From: Plasmodiophora brassicae
Taxonomy: Eukaryota; Endomyxa; Phytomyxea; Plasmodiophorida; Plasmodiophoridae
Length of the DNA: 64,000 nucleotides
NCBI GenBank assembly: GCA_039704465.1
Contig: JASFAU010000008.1
Span: forward strand, 496,001 to 560,000
Direction: 5' to 3'
Shown here: positions 10,277 to 19,717 of the stretch, one piece after another
How positions within the stretch are numbered: the first letter of the stretch is position 1
Layout of the letters: each line of letters begins with the position of its first letter
The notes under the pieces: model-generated
What the model was told of the DNA's origin: nothing
What the model saw: the letters and a program-made list of their open reading frames with translations, nothing else
Databases searched by the model: none
Position numbers and translations under genes: made by a program

Positions 10277-12061
10277 CTAGTCGTCGACGGTGCTTTCGCC
10301 CGACGACATGGTCATCGTGTGCGCTCCTTGGCCGAACTTGTCGCGCGCTTCCTCTCGTCTCGATCGTCGCATGGACGCGGTCGCAGGTCGTTGTGGCAAC
10401 GAGTGTGCGGGCGCCGTGTAACCGCTACTGGGCCCAGGCGTTCCCTGTTGGCAATCCTGAGTACGCCATCGTGGTCCGGCCCCGTCGGCAACACGGTGCG
10501 AACTTACGATCATGCTAAGCGACGCGGGTGTGAAGTACAGCGCAGACGCAGAAGGAACGTGCAGGGCGATGGGCATCGGGTGAGGGTTCGTGTACAGAGC
10601 CTGCGGATTGGACGCCGCCGGTTCCCGTTTCCGGCGCCTCATGCAACACGCGATGACGATCGCCAGGATCAGCCCAGCGGCACATCCACCGAGCGCCACG
10701 ATGATTGCCGACGACGGCAGCAACCAGCTCCCAGCCCCCGACGAAGCGGTTCCTCCTGTGGGCGCAGGCCCTGGTCGTGGTCCCCGGCCAAGAGCGGTTG
10801 TCGATGGAGCCACCCGTCGCGAGACCCTGCTGGTACTGACCGGGGCATTGTTTGTCGTCGGAACGGGTTTCCTGCTCGACGCTGCTTGCCTGCCCGCCTG
10901 TTGTGTTGGCACGATCGCCTGTCTTGTTCCGGGTCGTGTGCCCGACCGCATCACGGCTGTGGTCGCTCGGCGACTGGTCCTTGGATCAGGCGTACTGCGA
11001 CGACGTGTCTTCGGCGACGTCGTGGTGGTGGTGGAAGTCAGCGTCTGGTTGCACTGCACAACGACGGCGAGCCATTTGCGAACGCCAGGTGCCGGATCGG
11101 GCGCGAAGGTCGTCCCGTTGGCCTGCAGCGTGCACGACGCTCTGCTTAAGCACCGCTGCTGAACAATGGCCAGGCTGGCGGTGGCGTGCACGGTGCCGAC
11201 GGTGAACGACGGGAAGTCGCCCTGCGGCGTCCCGTACGACGCGAACAGGACGCGCGTGACCCTGGAGCCGCTCACCGGGCACGACACGGTCAGCAGGCCG
11301 TTCGTCGCCGGGGCCGGTTCGGGGACATCGGGCGCATTCGGCAACCAATCGTAGGCGAACCCGCCGGCCAGGTTCCCGCTGACCCGCTGCGACGGTTGCC
11401 CACTGCTGAACGGCATGGGCGGCGGCGCTGTCGATGATCTCGTTACGTTCAGCTCTGCGACGCTCAGCGCCCGGTCGTACAGCGTCACGTTGTGCAGGAC
11501 GACCAGGGCGGTCTGGATCGCGACGTCGGTGCTGAACACGGCGGACGGCCTCAGGGGCAGCGCCTGCCCGTTCGTATTGCCCGGCAGCAGCGTTAGGGCG
11601 GCGGTGGCGTTCGCCGCATAGTACAGGGCGAGTTCCTGGGCGGCCGTGTTGTCGATGACGACGGCCAGGAACATCCACTGGCCGAATCCAGCGGCCTGGA
11701 CGGCGGCGGGCGTGATGGCGCCGTAGTTCGAGCCCGCCCAGTTCGTGCTGACGTGCAGGCGGTTGGGCAGGACGAGGTACACGGCCGGCAGTCGCGAATC
11801 GTCGCTGGGCGTCGTCGGCGTACGCACGTTGAACAGACTGAGGTAGGCCGACGCGCTCGGGCTCAGCAGCTGGTTCCACGGGTCCAGGTAGACCCACATT
11901 GTGAACGTGAACGCCGACGTCGGCGACTGGGCGTACGGGGGCGCGCCCGGCGCGACGAACCCGCGCCACGTGCGCGTCCGGTTCACCATCGTCCAGCGGC
12001 CGGCCCCGGCAGCCATCACCGACAGGAACGCGATCGACACGCACAGGCAGAGCGGCGACAT
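10277..12061 (-). CDS. secreted type I membrane protein, LamG-like plus SUEL lectin domain (paralogue 1)
   Basis: Two exons with an intron at 10457-10507 (51 bp, GTAAGT...CTCAG, phase 0), giving 577 residues. An N-terminal signal peptide is followed by a concanavalin-A/LamG-like fold (about 25-215; FTMWVYLDPWN, FGQWMFLAVVIDN, LHNVTLYDRALS). A SUEL-type galactose-binding lectin module follows (about 258-345; VTRVLFASYGTPQGDFPSF, C...C spacing, VRKWLAVVVQC). Next come a Ser/Thr/Arg-rich stalk, a TM helix (SSAIIVALGGCAAGLILAIV) and a cytosolic tail ending SSGESTVDD. The intron is a multiple of three and stop-free, so retention would only add 17 residues. Likely a cell-surface carbohydrate-binding protein. 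It heads a three-gene tandem array. Confidence 0.88.
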   Translation of the reverse strand: MSPLCLCVSIAFLSVMAAGAGRWTMVNRTRTWRGFVAPGAPPYAQSPTSAFTFTMWVYLDPWNQLLSPSASAYLSLFNVRTPTTPSDDSRLPAVYLVLPNRLHVSTNWAGSNYGAITPAAVQAAGFGQWMFLAVVIDNTAAQELALYYAANATAALTLLPGNTNGQALPLRPSAVFSTDVAIQTALVVLHNVTLYDRALSVAELNVTRSSTAPPPMPFSSGQPSQRVSGNLAGGFAYDWLPNAPDVPEPAPATNGLLTVSCPVSGSRVTRVLFASYGTPQGDFPSFTVGTVHATASLAIVQQRCLSRASCTLQANGTTFAPDPAPGVRKWLAVVVQCNQTLTSTTTTTSPKTRRRSTPDPRTSRRATTAVMRSGTRPGTRQAIVPTQQAGRQAASSRKPVPTTNNAPVSTSRVSRRVAPSTTALGRGPRPGPAPTGGTASSGAGSWLLPSSAIIVALGGCAAGLILAIVIACCMRRRKREPAASNPQALYTNPHPMPIALHVPSASALYFTPASLSMIVSSHRVADGAGPRWRTQDCQQGTPGPSSGYTAPAHSLPQRPATASMRRSRREEARDKFGQGAHTMTMSSGESTVDD

Positions 12062-12150
12062 AACCGTGTGCGTGTGTATGTGTACCGGTTGCGATCGTCG
12101 TGGTTAACGGCGGGCACCGGTCTGCTGGACGCGTGCGCGTGTCGCCCGAC

Positions 12151-13967
12151 CTACAAGTCGACGCTGCTCTCGTCCGACGTCGTCGTCGTCGTGTACGCGC
12201 CCTGGTCGAACTTGTCGCGCGCCTGCTCCCGTCTCGATCGCCGCGCCGACGTCCACCGCGCTGTCGGATTCGGGGCCGTCGCCGCCGAGTGACGTCCTGA
12301 CCCTGTCGTCCCCTGTCGAACGTGTCAGGCGGGTGCCGCTTGCGGGTTCGACAACGCGGACGTACGCTGGCGTCCAGCGATGCGGCCGGGAAGTAGCGCG
12401 GGTAGGGCACAGCAGGGGACGACGGCGCCTGCATGACGATGGGCCATTGCGGCTGCCGGCCCAGGTACGCGGCGACCGGCATCGTCATGCGCTGCTGCCG
12501 GCGACACTTCAGGGCGTACGCGACGGTGATCGCCAGGAGCAGCACGGCGACGCACGCCAGGAACACCGCCACCGTCGTCGGTTTCGACAGCGGCCAGCCG
12601 CCCGTGTCGGAGGCGGTACCGGCGGGTCCCCCTGATGGCGGCACCGGCATCGCTCGGGGCCCCATACCGGCCACCGACGTCGCCGCAACGCTCAAGTGAG
12701 GCACAGGTCGCGAGCCACGTCTGACGGCGCCGCCCGTTGCAGGACCGCTCGCCACCCGTGCGAGCGCCCTCGTCGTCGACCTCACCAGGAACGTCAGGGT
12801 CGGCTGCTTTGTTCCACGTTGCCGACTGGACACCCTCGCTCGCCGGGACGACGGGTTCGTCCTAGGGGTGGCCGGCGGCGGGATCGTCGTGTGCCGACGA
12901 ATGCTGGTCGGCGACATCGCCCTTCTGGTTGTCGCCCGCCCATTGCACTGGACGACAACGGCGAACCACTTGCGAACGTCGGGTGCGGGGTCGGGCGCGA
13001 ACGTCGTATCGTTGGCCTGCAGCGTGCACGACGTTCTGCTTAAGCACCGCTGCTGAACGACGGCCAGGCTGGCGTTCGCGTGCACGGGCCCGATCGTGAA
13101 CGACGGGAAGTCCCCTTGTGGCGTCCCGTACGACGCGAACAGGACGCGCGTGATCCTCGTGCCGCTCACAGGGCACAGCACGGTCAGCAGGCCGTTCGTG
13201 GCGGGCGCCGGCTCGGGGAACAGCGGCGAGTTGGACACCCATTCGTAGACGAACCCGCCGGCCAGGTTCCCGCTGGCCTGGTACGACGACTGCCCGCTCG
13301 TGAACGGCATCGGCGGCGGCGCCGTCGTCGACTTGACCTGGTCCAGCGCGGGCGCGCTCAGCGCCCGGTCGTACAGCGTCACGTTGTGCAGGACGACCAG
13401 GGCGGTCTGGATCTGAAAGTCGGTGCTGAACACGGCGGACGTCCTCAGGGGCAGCGCCTGCCCGTTCGTGTTGCCCGGCAGCAGCGTCAGGGCGGTGGTG
13501 GCGTTCGCCGCGTAGTACAGGGCGACTTGCTGGGCGGCCGTGTTGTCGATGACGACGGCCAGGAACATCCACTGGCCGAGCCAGGCGGCCTGGACGGAGG
13601 CGGGCGTGATGGCGCCGTAGCTGTCGCCCGCCCAGTTCGTGCTGACGTGCAGGCTGGCGGGCAGGCAGACGTAGACGGCCGGCAGACGCGAATAGTCGTT
13701 CGCCGCTGTCGACCGCACGGTGAACAGGCTCAGGTAGGGCCACCCGCCCTGGTTCAGGCGCTGGTTCCACGGGTCCAGGTACGCCCACATCGTGAACGTG
13801 AACGCCGGCGACGCCGGCGACTCGGCATAGGGCGGCGGGCCCGGCGCGATGAACGCGCGCCACATTCGCGTCCGGTTCACGATCGTCCAGTGGCCGGCGC
13901 CGGCAGGTGCCGACAGCAACGACAACAACGGGATCGCCGCCCAGACGGACACCCATAGGCGCGACAT
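12151..13967 (-). CDS. secreted type I membrane protein, LamG-like plus SUEL lectin domain (paralogue 2)
   Basis: Same architecture as its neighbours: signal peptide, LamG-like fold (FTMWAYLDPWNQ, LGQWMFLAVVIDN), SUEL lectin (ITRVLFASYGTPQGDFPSF), basic Ser/Thr stalk, TM helix (TVAVFLACVAVLLLAITVAY) and tail. The tail is read only after removing an intron at 12313-12365 (53 bp, GTACGT...GACAG). This restores the paralogues' tail motif RRSRREQARDKFDQGAYT and a stop at 12151-12153, giving 587 residues. Without splicing the frame runs on antisense into paralogue 1, which is not biological. Only 89 bp separate its stop from the ATG of paralogue 1. Confidence 0.88.
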
Positions 13968-14089
13968 GATGTGGTGTACTACGATCGGGTACGTTGTAGG
14001 GCCACTATTGGTGCGGTTCCTTGGTGGACGACGGGGTGCTTGCACAATACGACGTGTGTAGGTTATCGGTGACGAACAGACCGACGCCG

Positions 14090-15895
14090 CTAGTCGTCCG
14101 AGTAGGTGCCCGCGTCTGTCGTGGACGTGTATGTGTCTTGATGGACGTTGTTGTGCGCTTCCTCCCGTCGTGGTCGCCCCAGCGTCGCCGTCCCGGTTGG
14201 CGGCGAATTCTGGTACGGCGCCGACGCTGGTGGCAAGTAGTACCGGTTGCTCGCCTCGACCGACGCCTGTGTTGGCACGTTGCTCAGATCGCGCCCGCCG
14301 TCTCCAACGAATTCGCAACGTACGGTGCCTTCAAAGGCGGCCGTCGGGAAGTACTGTGCAGGTGCAGATGCCGCATGCATGAGCACGGGGAACGCCGCTT
14401 GGGGGATCGTGGGCTGGGACAGCGCGCGTGCTGTTGACCGCTTCCGTTGCCGACGCGTCAGCCACCACGCCGCGATCATCCCCAGGGACACGCCTGCAAG
14501 GCACCCGGCGAGCGCCGCAGTCGTTGTCGAGTCCGACAGCGGTCGGGTAGGACTCGGCGACGCCGAGGGACTGGCTGTCTCCCCGGGTGCAGGCCCTGGG
14601 CCTGGTCCCAACGTCGTCCGGGTCGTCGCCTGGACCTGCGAAGGGGCCTTCACCAGTGAGGTGGCCGGTGTCGCCCCGGGCGAAGGCGCCGCCGGCCCTG
14701 ATCCCAGGCTGCGACCTGTGGTCGTCGGGGCTCTCGATGTGGGAGGACGTACCACCAGCGACGTCGGCGGGAACCCTGGGGTCAACTTCCTCGACGGCAG
14801 GTTGATCGTCACGCGCCGCCTGGTGGTTGACGCCGACGTCTTGGTCGTCGACGATGACATCCGATTGCACTGAGCGACGACGGCGAGCCATTTGCGGACG
14901 CCAGGTGCTGGGGCGGGGGCGAACGTCGTATCGTTGGCCTGCACGGTACAGGAGGGCTTGTCGAGGCACAGCCGCTGGACGACGGCCAGGCTGGTGTTGG
15001 CGTGCACGAGGCCGATCGTGAACGACGGGAAGTCCCCTTGTGGCGTCCCGTACGATGCGAACAGGATACGCGCGATACGCGCCCCAGTGCCCGCCGGGCA
15101 CGACACGTTTAACAGGCCGTTCGTGGCCGGCGCCGCCTCGGCGACACTGGCCGAATTCGGCAACCATTCGTAGACGAACCCGCCGGCCCGGCTCCCGCTG
15201 GCCTGGTACGACAACTGCCCGCTCGTGAACGCCATGGGCGGCGGCGCCGTCGACGACTTGACCTGGTCCAGCTCTGCTGCGCTCAGCGCCCGGTCGTACA
15301 GCGTCACGTTGTGCAGGACGGCCAGCGCGGTCTGGATTATGGGATCGGTCGTGAACACGGCGGACTGATCGAGAGGTAATGGCTTCCTGTTCGTGCTGGC
15401 AGGTAGTAGCGCCAGGCTGGCCGTTGGGCTCGTCGCATAGTATAGGTTGAGCGGCTGGGTGGAGGCTGTGTTGTTAACGGTGACGGCCAGGAACGCCCAC
15501 TGGCCGAACAGGACTGCCTCGGTGTTGGGCGGCGTGACGGCCCCGTAGAGCTGGTTGCTACCGCCGGCGTGCCAGCCCGTGCTGATGTGCAGCACGTTCG
15601 GGAACATGACGTACAGCGCCGGCAGTCGAATAAACACGTCGCCCGCTGTCGTAGACACAGTGAACAGGCTCAGGAACCCGTACCCGCCATGGTTCAACAG
15701 CTTGTTCCACGGGTCCAGGTACGCCCACATCGTGAACGTCAACGCCGGCGACGCCGGCGACTGGGCATAGGGCGGCGGGCCCGGCGCGACGAACCCGCGC
15801 CAGATGCGCAACCGGCCCAGGATCGTCCAGCGGCCGGCGCCCGCAGATGGGGACAGCAGCAGAGCCGCGAGCAGACACGCCCACAGCCGAGACAT
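14090..15895 (-). CDS. secreted type I membrane protein, LamG-like plus SUEL lectin domain (paralogue 3)
   Basis: Signal peptide (MSRLWACLLAALLLSPSAGA), LamG-like fold (LTFTMWAYLDPWN, FGQWAFLAVTVNN, LHNVTLYDRALSAAEL), SUEL lectin (IARILFASYGTPQGDFPSF...VRKWLAVVAQC), Ser/Thr/Pro stalk, TM helix (TTAALAGCLAGVSLGMIAAW) and tail ending GTYSDD. An intron at 14267-14323 (57 bp, GTACGT...ACACAG, phase 0, in frame, no stop) gives 582 residues. It is the most diverged of the three, notably in the loop with GWHAGGSNQLYG. It lies next to, and divergent from, the membrane subtilisin gene. Confidence 0.88.
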   Translation of the reverse strand: MSRLWACLLAALLLSPSAGAGRWTILGRLRIWRGFVAPGPPPYAQSPASPALTFTMWAYLDPWNKLLNHGGYGFLSLFTVSTTAGDVFIRLPALYVMFPNVLHISTGWHAGGSNQLYGAVTPPNTEAVLFGQWAFLAVTVNNTASTQPLNLYYATSPTASLALLPASTNRKPLPLDQSAVFTTDPIIQTALAVLHNVTLYDRALSAAELDQVKSSTAPPPMAFTSGQLSYQASGSRAGGFVYEWLPNSASVAEAAPATNGLLNVSCPAGTGARIARILFASYGTPQGDFPSFTIGLVHANTSLAVVQRLCLDKPSCTVQANDTTFAPAPAPGVRKWLAVVAQCNRMSSSTTKTSASTTRRRVTINLPSRKLTPGFPPTSLVVRPPTSRAPTTTGRSLGSGPAAPSPGATPATSLVKAPSQVQATTRTTLGPGPGPAPGETASPSASPSPTRPLSDSTTTAALAGCLAGVSLGMIAAWWLTRRQRKRSTARALSQPTIPQAAFPVLMHAASAPAQYFPTAAFEGTVRCEFVGDGGRDLSNVPTQASVEASNRYYLPPASAPYQNSPPTGTATLGRPRREEAHNNVHQDTYTSTTDAGTYSDD

Positions 15896-16341
15896 ACCCA
15901 GTGCGTACCTCGCGATCCGACCACTGAATCGTACCCGTCACTGGAGGATCCATCGGCGACGGCTGCAGTCATGCCATGTCCTGGACGACGTGACGCACCG
16001 TCTGGTTCATGTTCTGCAGAGCGTTCCGGGGCACCTCCTGACTTGGGCCCAGCGCACGAACCCGGCTGCAGCTTCGGACAGGGCGAGACGGGGAACAACG
16101 GCGCGGGATACACGCAGTCACAGAGCGGGCGACGGTGTCACCGGCTGGTTGTGGGTTCCCGGTTCCCACCACCTGCGACGTACGTACCAACGGCATGAGC
16201 GTGGAACAACAACAACCGCGAATGCCGTCGGGCGGCGCGTGAACGTACCATGCGGACCGGGCACGACAGATATCGTGCCAGGATCGAACCCGGGCAGCGT
16301 AGCGTACACGGTATCGAATCGTTCCCCAGCATCGCGACGTG
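15896..16341. promoter_or_regulatory. divergent intergenic region between lectin gene 3 and subtilisin
   Basis: A 446-bp head-to-head spacer that must carry both promoters. I see no TATA box or clear operator. Confidence 0.4.
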
Positions 16342-19300
16342 ATGGCATCCGCCGTTAACGTGCTAGCGATTATCGCGGCCGCGTTGCTGGCGTCCGGCGA
16401 CCACCTGCCCGGGCACCACGATGCGTCCCTGTGGCCCAGCTACGTGGACGGTACGGTGCACACCAGGATGATCCTCCTGCAGTCCGCCGTGATCGACACG
16501 AACCACGCCGACCCTGTCGCGGTCGAATCAGCCCCCGCCTACGCCATGCACTACGTCGTGCAGGTCGCCGCCCCTGTCGCAGTCGACGTCAAGCAGGCTC
16601 TCGAGCAGGCCGTCGGCCACCCGCTGCACCGGTACATCCCGCACAACGCCTTCATCGTCTACACCGACCGGGCCGGCCTGGTCCGCGTCCAGTCCATCCC
16701 GCAGGTCGTCTGGATCGGCGAATGGCGTCCTGCCTACAAATCGTCATCGTCGTCGTCGTCGCCGTCGTCCGGGTTCGAGGCCCTGTCCGACACCAACCTG
16801 GACGATTCCGAGGTGCTGGCCTTGCTGCCCCGGGACGTCCCTGCCGAATGCAACGTCGATGCGGCGAACACGGCCGGTGCGTCCTGGGCGGCCCAGGCAC
16901 CCGCAACCGTCGGCCTGACGTTCCAGACGAACGCTCACGCCGCCTGCCGCGTCCGAATCTTCGCCATCCATCCGGCCGATGCGCCGCAGGCATCGCCGAC
17001 CAAGGCGCAAATCGACTCGTTGATCGCCTGGTTGGCGTCGTTGCCCAACGTCCTCACGGTCGGTGGTGTCTGGGCGCCCAGCGGATGATGCATGACCTGA
17101 TGCGCAGCGATCAATGACAGGTGAGCCGACGCGAGCGCTTCCAGTTGCACAACTACTTCGGGAAGTCGCTGCTGCAGAACGACGACATGTACGGCGACGA
17201 CGACAACAACCTGCTGATGAGTCGGCGGAACATACGCGGGCAGGGCCAGATCCTGGGCGTCAGCGACACGGGCATCAGCGAGGCGAACTGTTTCTTCCAC
17301 GACCCCGACGTCCCGCTGGTGTACACCCGGATCGTGGGCAGCACGAACCCTTGGAACCTGACGGCCGGGCGGCATCGGAAGATCGCCCAGTACGCGTATG
17401 GCACCGAGGGCGACACCGTCGACGCCAGCGGCCATGGGACGCACGTGTCCGGCACGCTGGCCGGGAAGATCGTCAACGACATGCCCTGGTCGTCGTACAA
17501 CGGCGGCGCGCACGAAGCGCGTCTGGCGTTCTTCGACATCGAGACGGGCGGGGACGTCTCGTTGCCGGTCAGCCTGCAGGCCGACTACTTCCCCTATTCG
17601 TACGCGCTGGGCGGGCGCGTCAACTCGAACAGCTGGGGGTCGGCGACCTCGTCCGACTACGGGCAGTACACGGTCACCTGCCAGGACGTCGACGAGTTCG
17701 TCTGGCGCCACCCGGACATGCTGGTCGTGTTCGCCGCCGGCAACGAAGGCGAGTTTGGCCCCGGGACGGTCACGCCGCCCGCGACCGCCAAGAACGTGAT
17801 CGGCGTCGGCGCCAGCGTCTCGTCACCGTTCATGTTCACGAAGACGTACTGCCTGAACGGGTTGGAGCCGTCGTCCGAAGAGTGCCAGGTGACTGGCACC
17901 TGGGGCGACAACACGCAAGACGACCTGGTACGCGGACGGGGATCTCTCCTTCGCGTTGTTCGACGCCAGCGCTGACGCGCTGTCGCAGGCCGAGTTCTCG
18001 TCGCTGGGGCCGACGAGCGACGGGCGCTTCAAACCCGACCTGGTGGCGGACGGCCTGCAACTCATTAGCGCGGGTCGTGGGGCGTGCAACCAGTCGGTGA
18101 CGAACGACCTCCTCATCGATCAGGGCACGTCGATGGCCACGCCGTTGGTCGCTGGCCACATGGGTACGCCCCTCCCCTGGTTGCGGCACTCGTCATCATC
18201 AACCGTCTGACCTCCTGCTCTCGCAGTGCTCGCTAGGCAGTACCTGCTCGAGGGGTACATGCCGTCCGGCACGAAGACGGCCGCCGACGGGTTCTCGCCG
18301 TCTGCCGCGCTGCTGAAGGCGATCGCCATCGGCGGGTCGTTCCCGATCCAGTCGATCCGATCGATCCAGAACAATTACCTGGTGCAGGAGAGCGCGGGGA
18401 CGCCGCCGGACAACCAGCAAGGGTTCGGGCGCGTGCGGCTGAACCGCGTCCTGTACTTCGCCGATGAGGACAGCACGGCCCACGTCACGTTCATGCCGCG
18501 TGGGCCGAACCGGGCCGACCCGGTCCTGTCGCACAGCAACCACACCCACACGTACACGTTCTGCGTCTCGTACCTGTACACGTTGTGGCCACCGCGTTTC
18601 ACGCTGGTATGGACCGACGCGCCACAAATCGCGGGCACGTCCCCGACCATCATCCAGGACCTGGACCTGACCGTCACGCTCAGCACGTCGCCAGCCGCAA
18701 CGATTTACGGTACGTTGGCGACCGTCGACGGCGGAAGTGGGCGACAACGCCGTCTAACGTGCTGGGCAGCGAATGGCGGCAGTGGGTACGACCGGGTGAA
18801 CACGGTCGAGAGGGTCGTGCTGGATAGCAACGTCCAGCCGGGCGTGGAGATCACGGTGACGGTGTCGGGCGCGAACCTGCCGGTGCAGATGCCGGGGTAC
18901 CCTTCGTCGACGCAGCCGTACGCGCTGGTGGCCACCGGGCGAATCGTGCAGACGACGTGCGCGCAGGAGTTCCCTGGCGGCGTGATCCCTCCCGGCCGGC
19001 TGGTCGATCAGAGTCTGATCGAGCAGCAGAAGATCGCGGCGCAGCACAGCCCGCCGCCGTTGCCGAACACGTTCCTGGGCCATCTGAAAGCGCTCGACTT
19101 CAGCGATATACGCGTGACGCTCGTTGTCGTCGGCGTGGGCCTGTTCCTGCTCGGGATCATCGCCTGCTTGTATTGCGCGATCGCATACGATGATTCGTGT
19201 TGCGGGACCAGGAGCCCTGGCGGCGGCGACGGCGACGCTGGGTCCGCCATTGATGAGTACCGGATGGCGGACGGCCAGCGCCCGGTGGTGCACCTTGGCA

Positions 19301-19497
19301 ACCCGGGCAGCAAACGACAAATCGCCGGGTACGAGTCGGCGAGCCTGGGATCGGGTCCACCTGCAGGGCATGCCCGACAGCTGTCGTCTGGCGTGTCAAT
19401 CCCGGCTCAGCGTCATAATCCAGCAGCGAGCCCGCTGCCGCATCCCGGTGCACCACCTGGAGCGTCCGGCGCCGCGTCCAACAGGCCTGCATGGTGA
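16342..19497 (+). CDS. membrane-anchored subtilisin-like serine protease (peptidase S8)
   Basis: Five exons: 16342-17058, 17121-17927, 17989-18163, 18227-18709 and 18770-19497, together 969 residues. The signal peptide (VNVLAIIAAALLASG) and a pro-region precede the S8 catalytic domain: Asp288 (GVSDTGI), His344 (GHGTHVSG), oxyanion Asn region (NSNSWGS) and Ser556 (GTSMATPLVAGHM). A C-terminal beta domain (LVWTDAP, DLDLTV, YDRVNTVERV) is followed by one TM helix (LVVVGVGLFLLGIIACLYCA) and a Gly/Pro-rich tail. Splicing at 18710-18769 (in frame, 60 bp) joins IY to ANGGSGYDRVN as in relatives. The junctions at 17058/17121 and 17927/17989 are the least certain: other donors exist, and sequence just before 17989 also reads as protein. 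Likely a cell-surface or secretory-pathway protease. Confidence 0.87.
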
Positions 19498-19717
19498 CCG
19501 TGCACCCCGACTCGTTAACCGGGAGTGCCGGTTCTGGACGTTCCCGAGTCTGCCCACTCGAGCTATCACTAAAGCCGCTTCCGTAGTCGGATCCTGACGC
19601 CGACGTCTGACCCAGACAGTGCCCATGTCTTATTATGTGAAAGTGTGCGGCAAGGCATCGGGACGATGTTCGAGATAACGTATTCGTTTATTCGGACAAT
19701 GATATGGTAGAGAGCAG

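Noticed and set aside
12862..13956. Long open frames in other frames of the lectin array (for example 364 codons, Arg/Pro/Gly-rich)
   Set aside because: Same-strand shadow frames of GC-rich genes, repeated in each paralogue, with no domain or start context.
10986..14318. 1,110-codon minus-strand open frame spanning two lectin genes
   Set aside because: It is paralogue 2 read through its unspliced intron and then in a wrong frame of paralogue 1. Splicing restores a tail conserved among paralogues.
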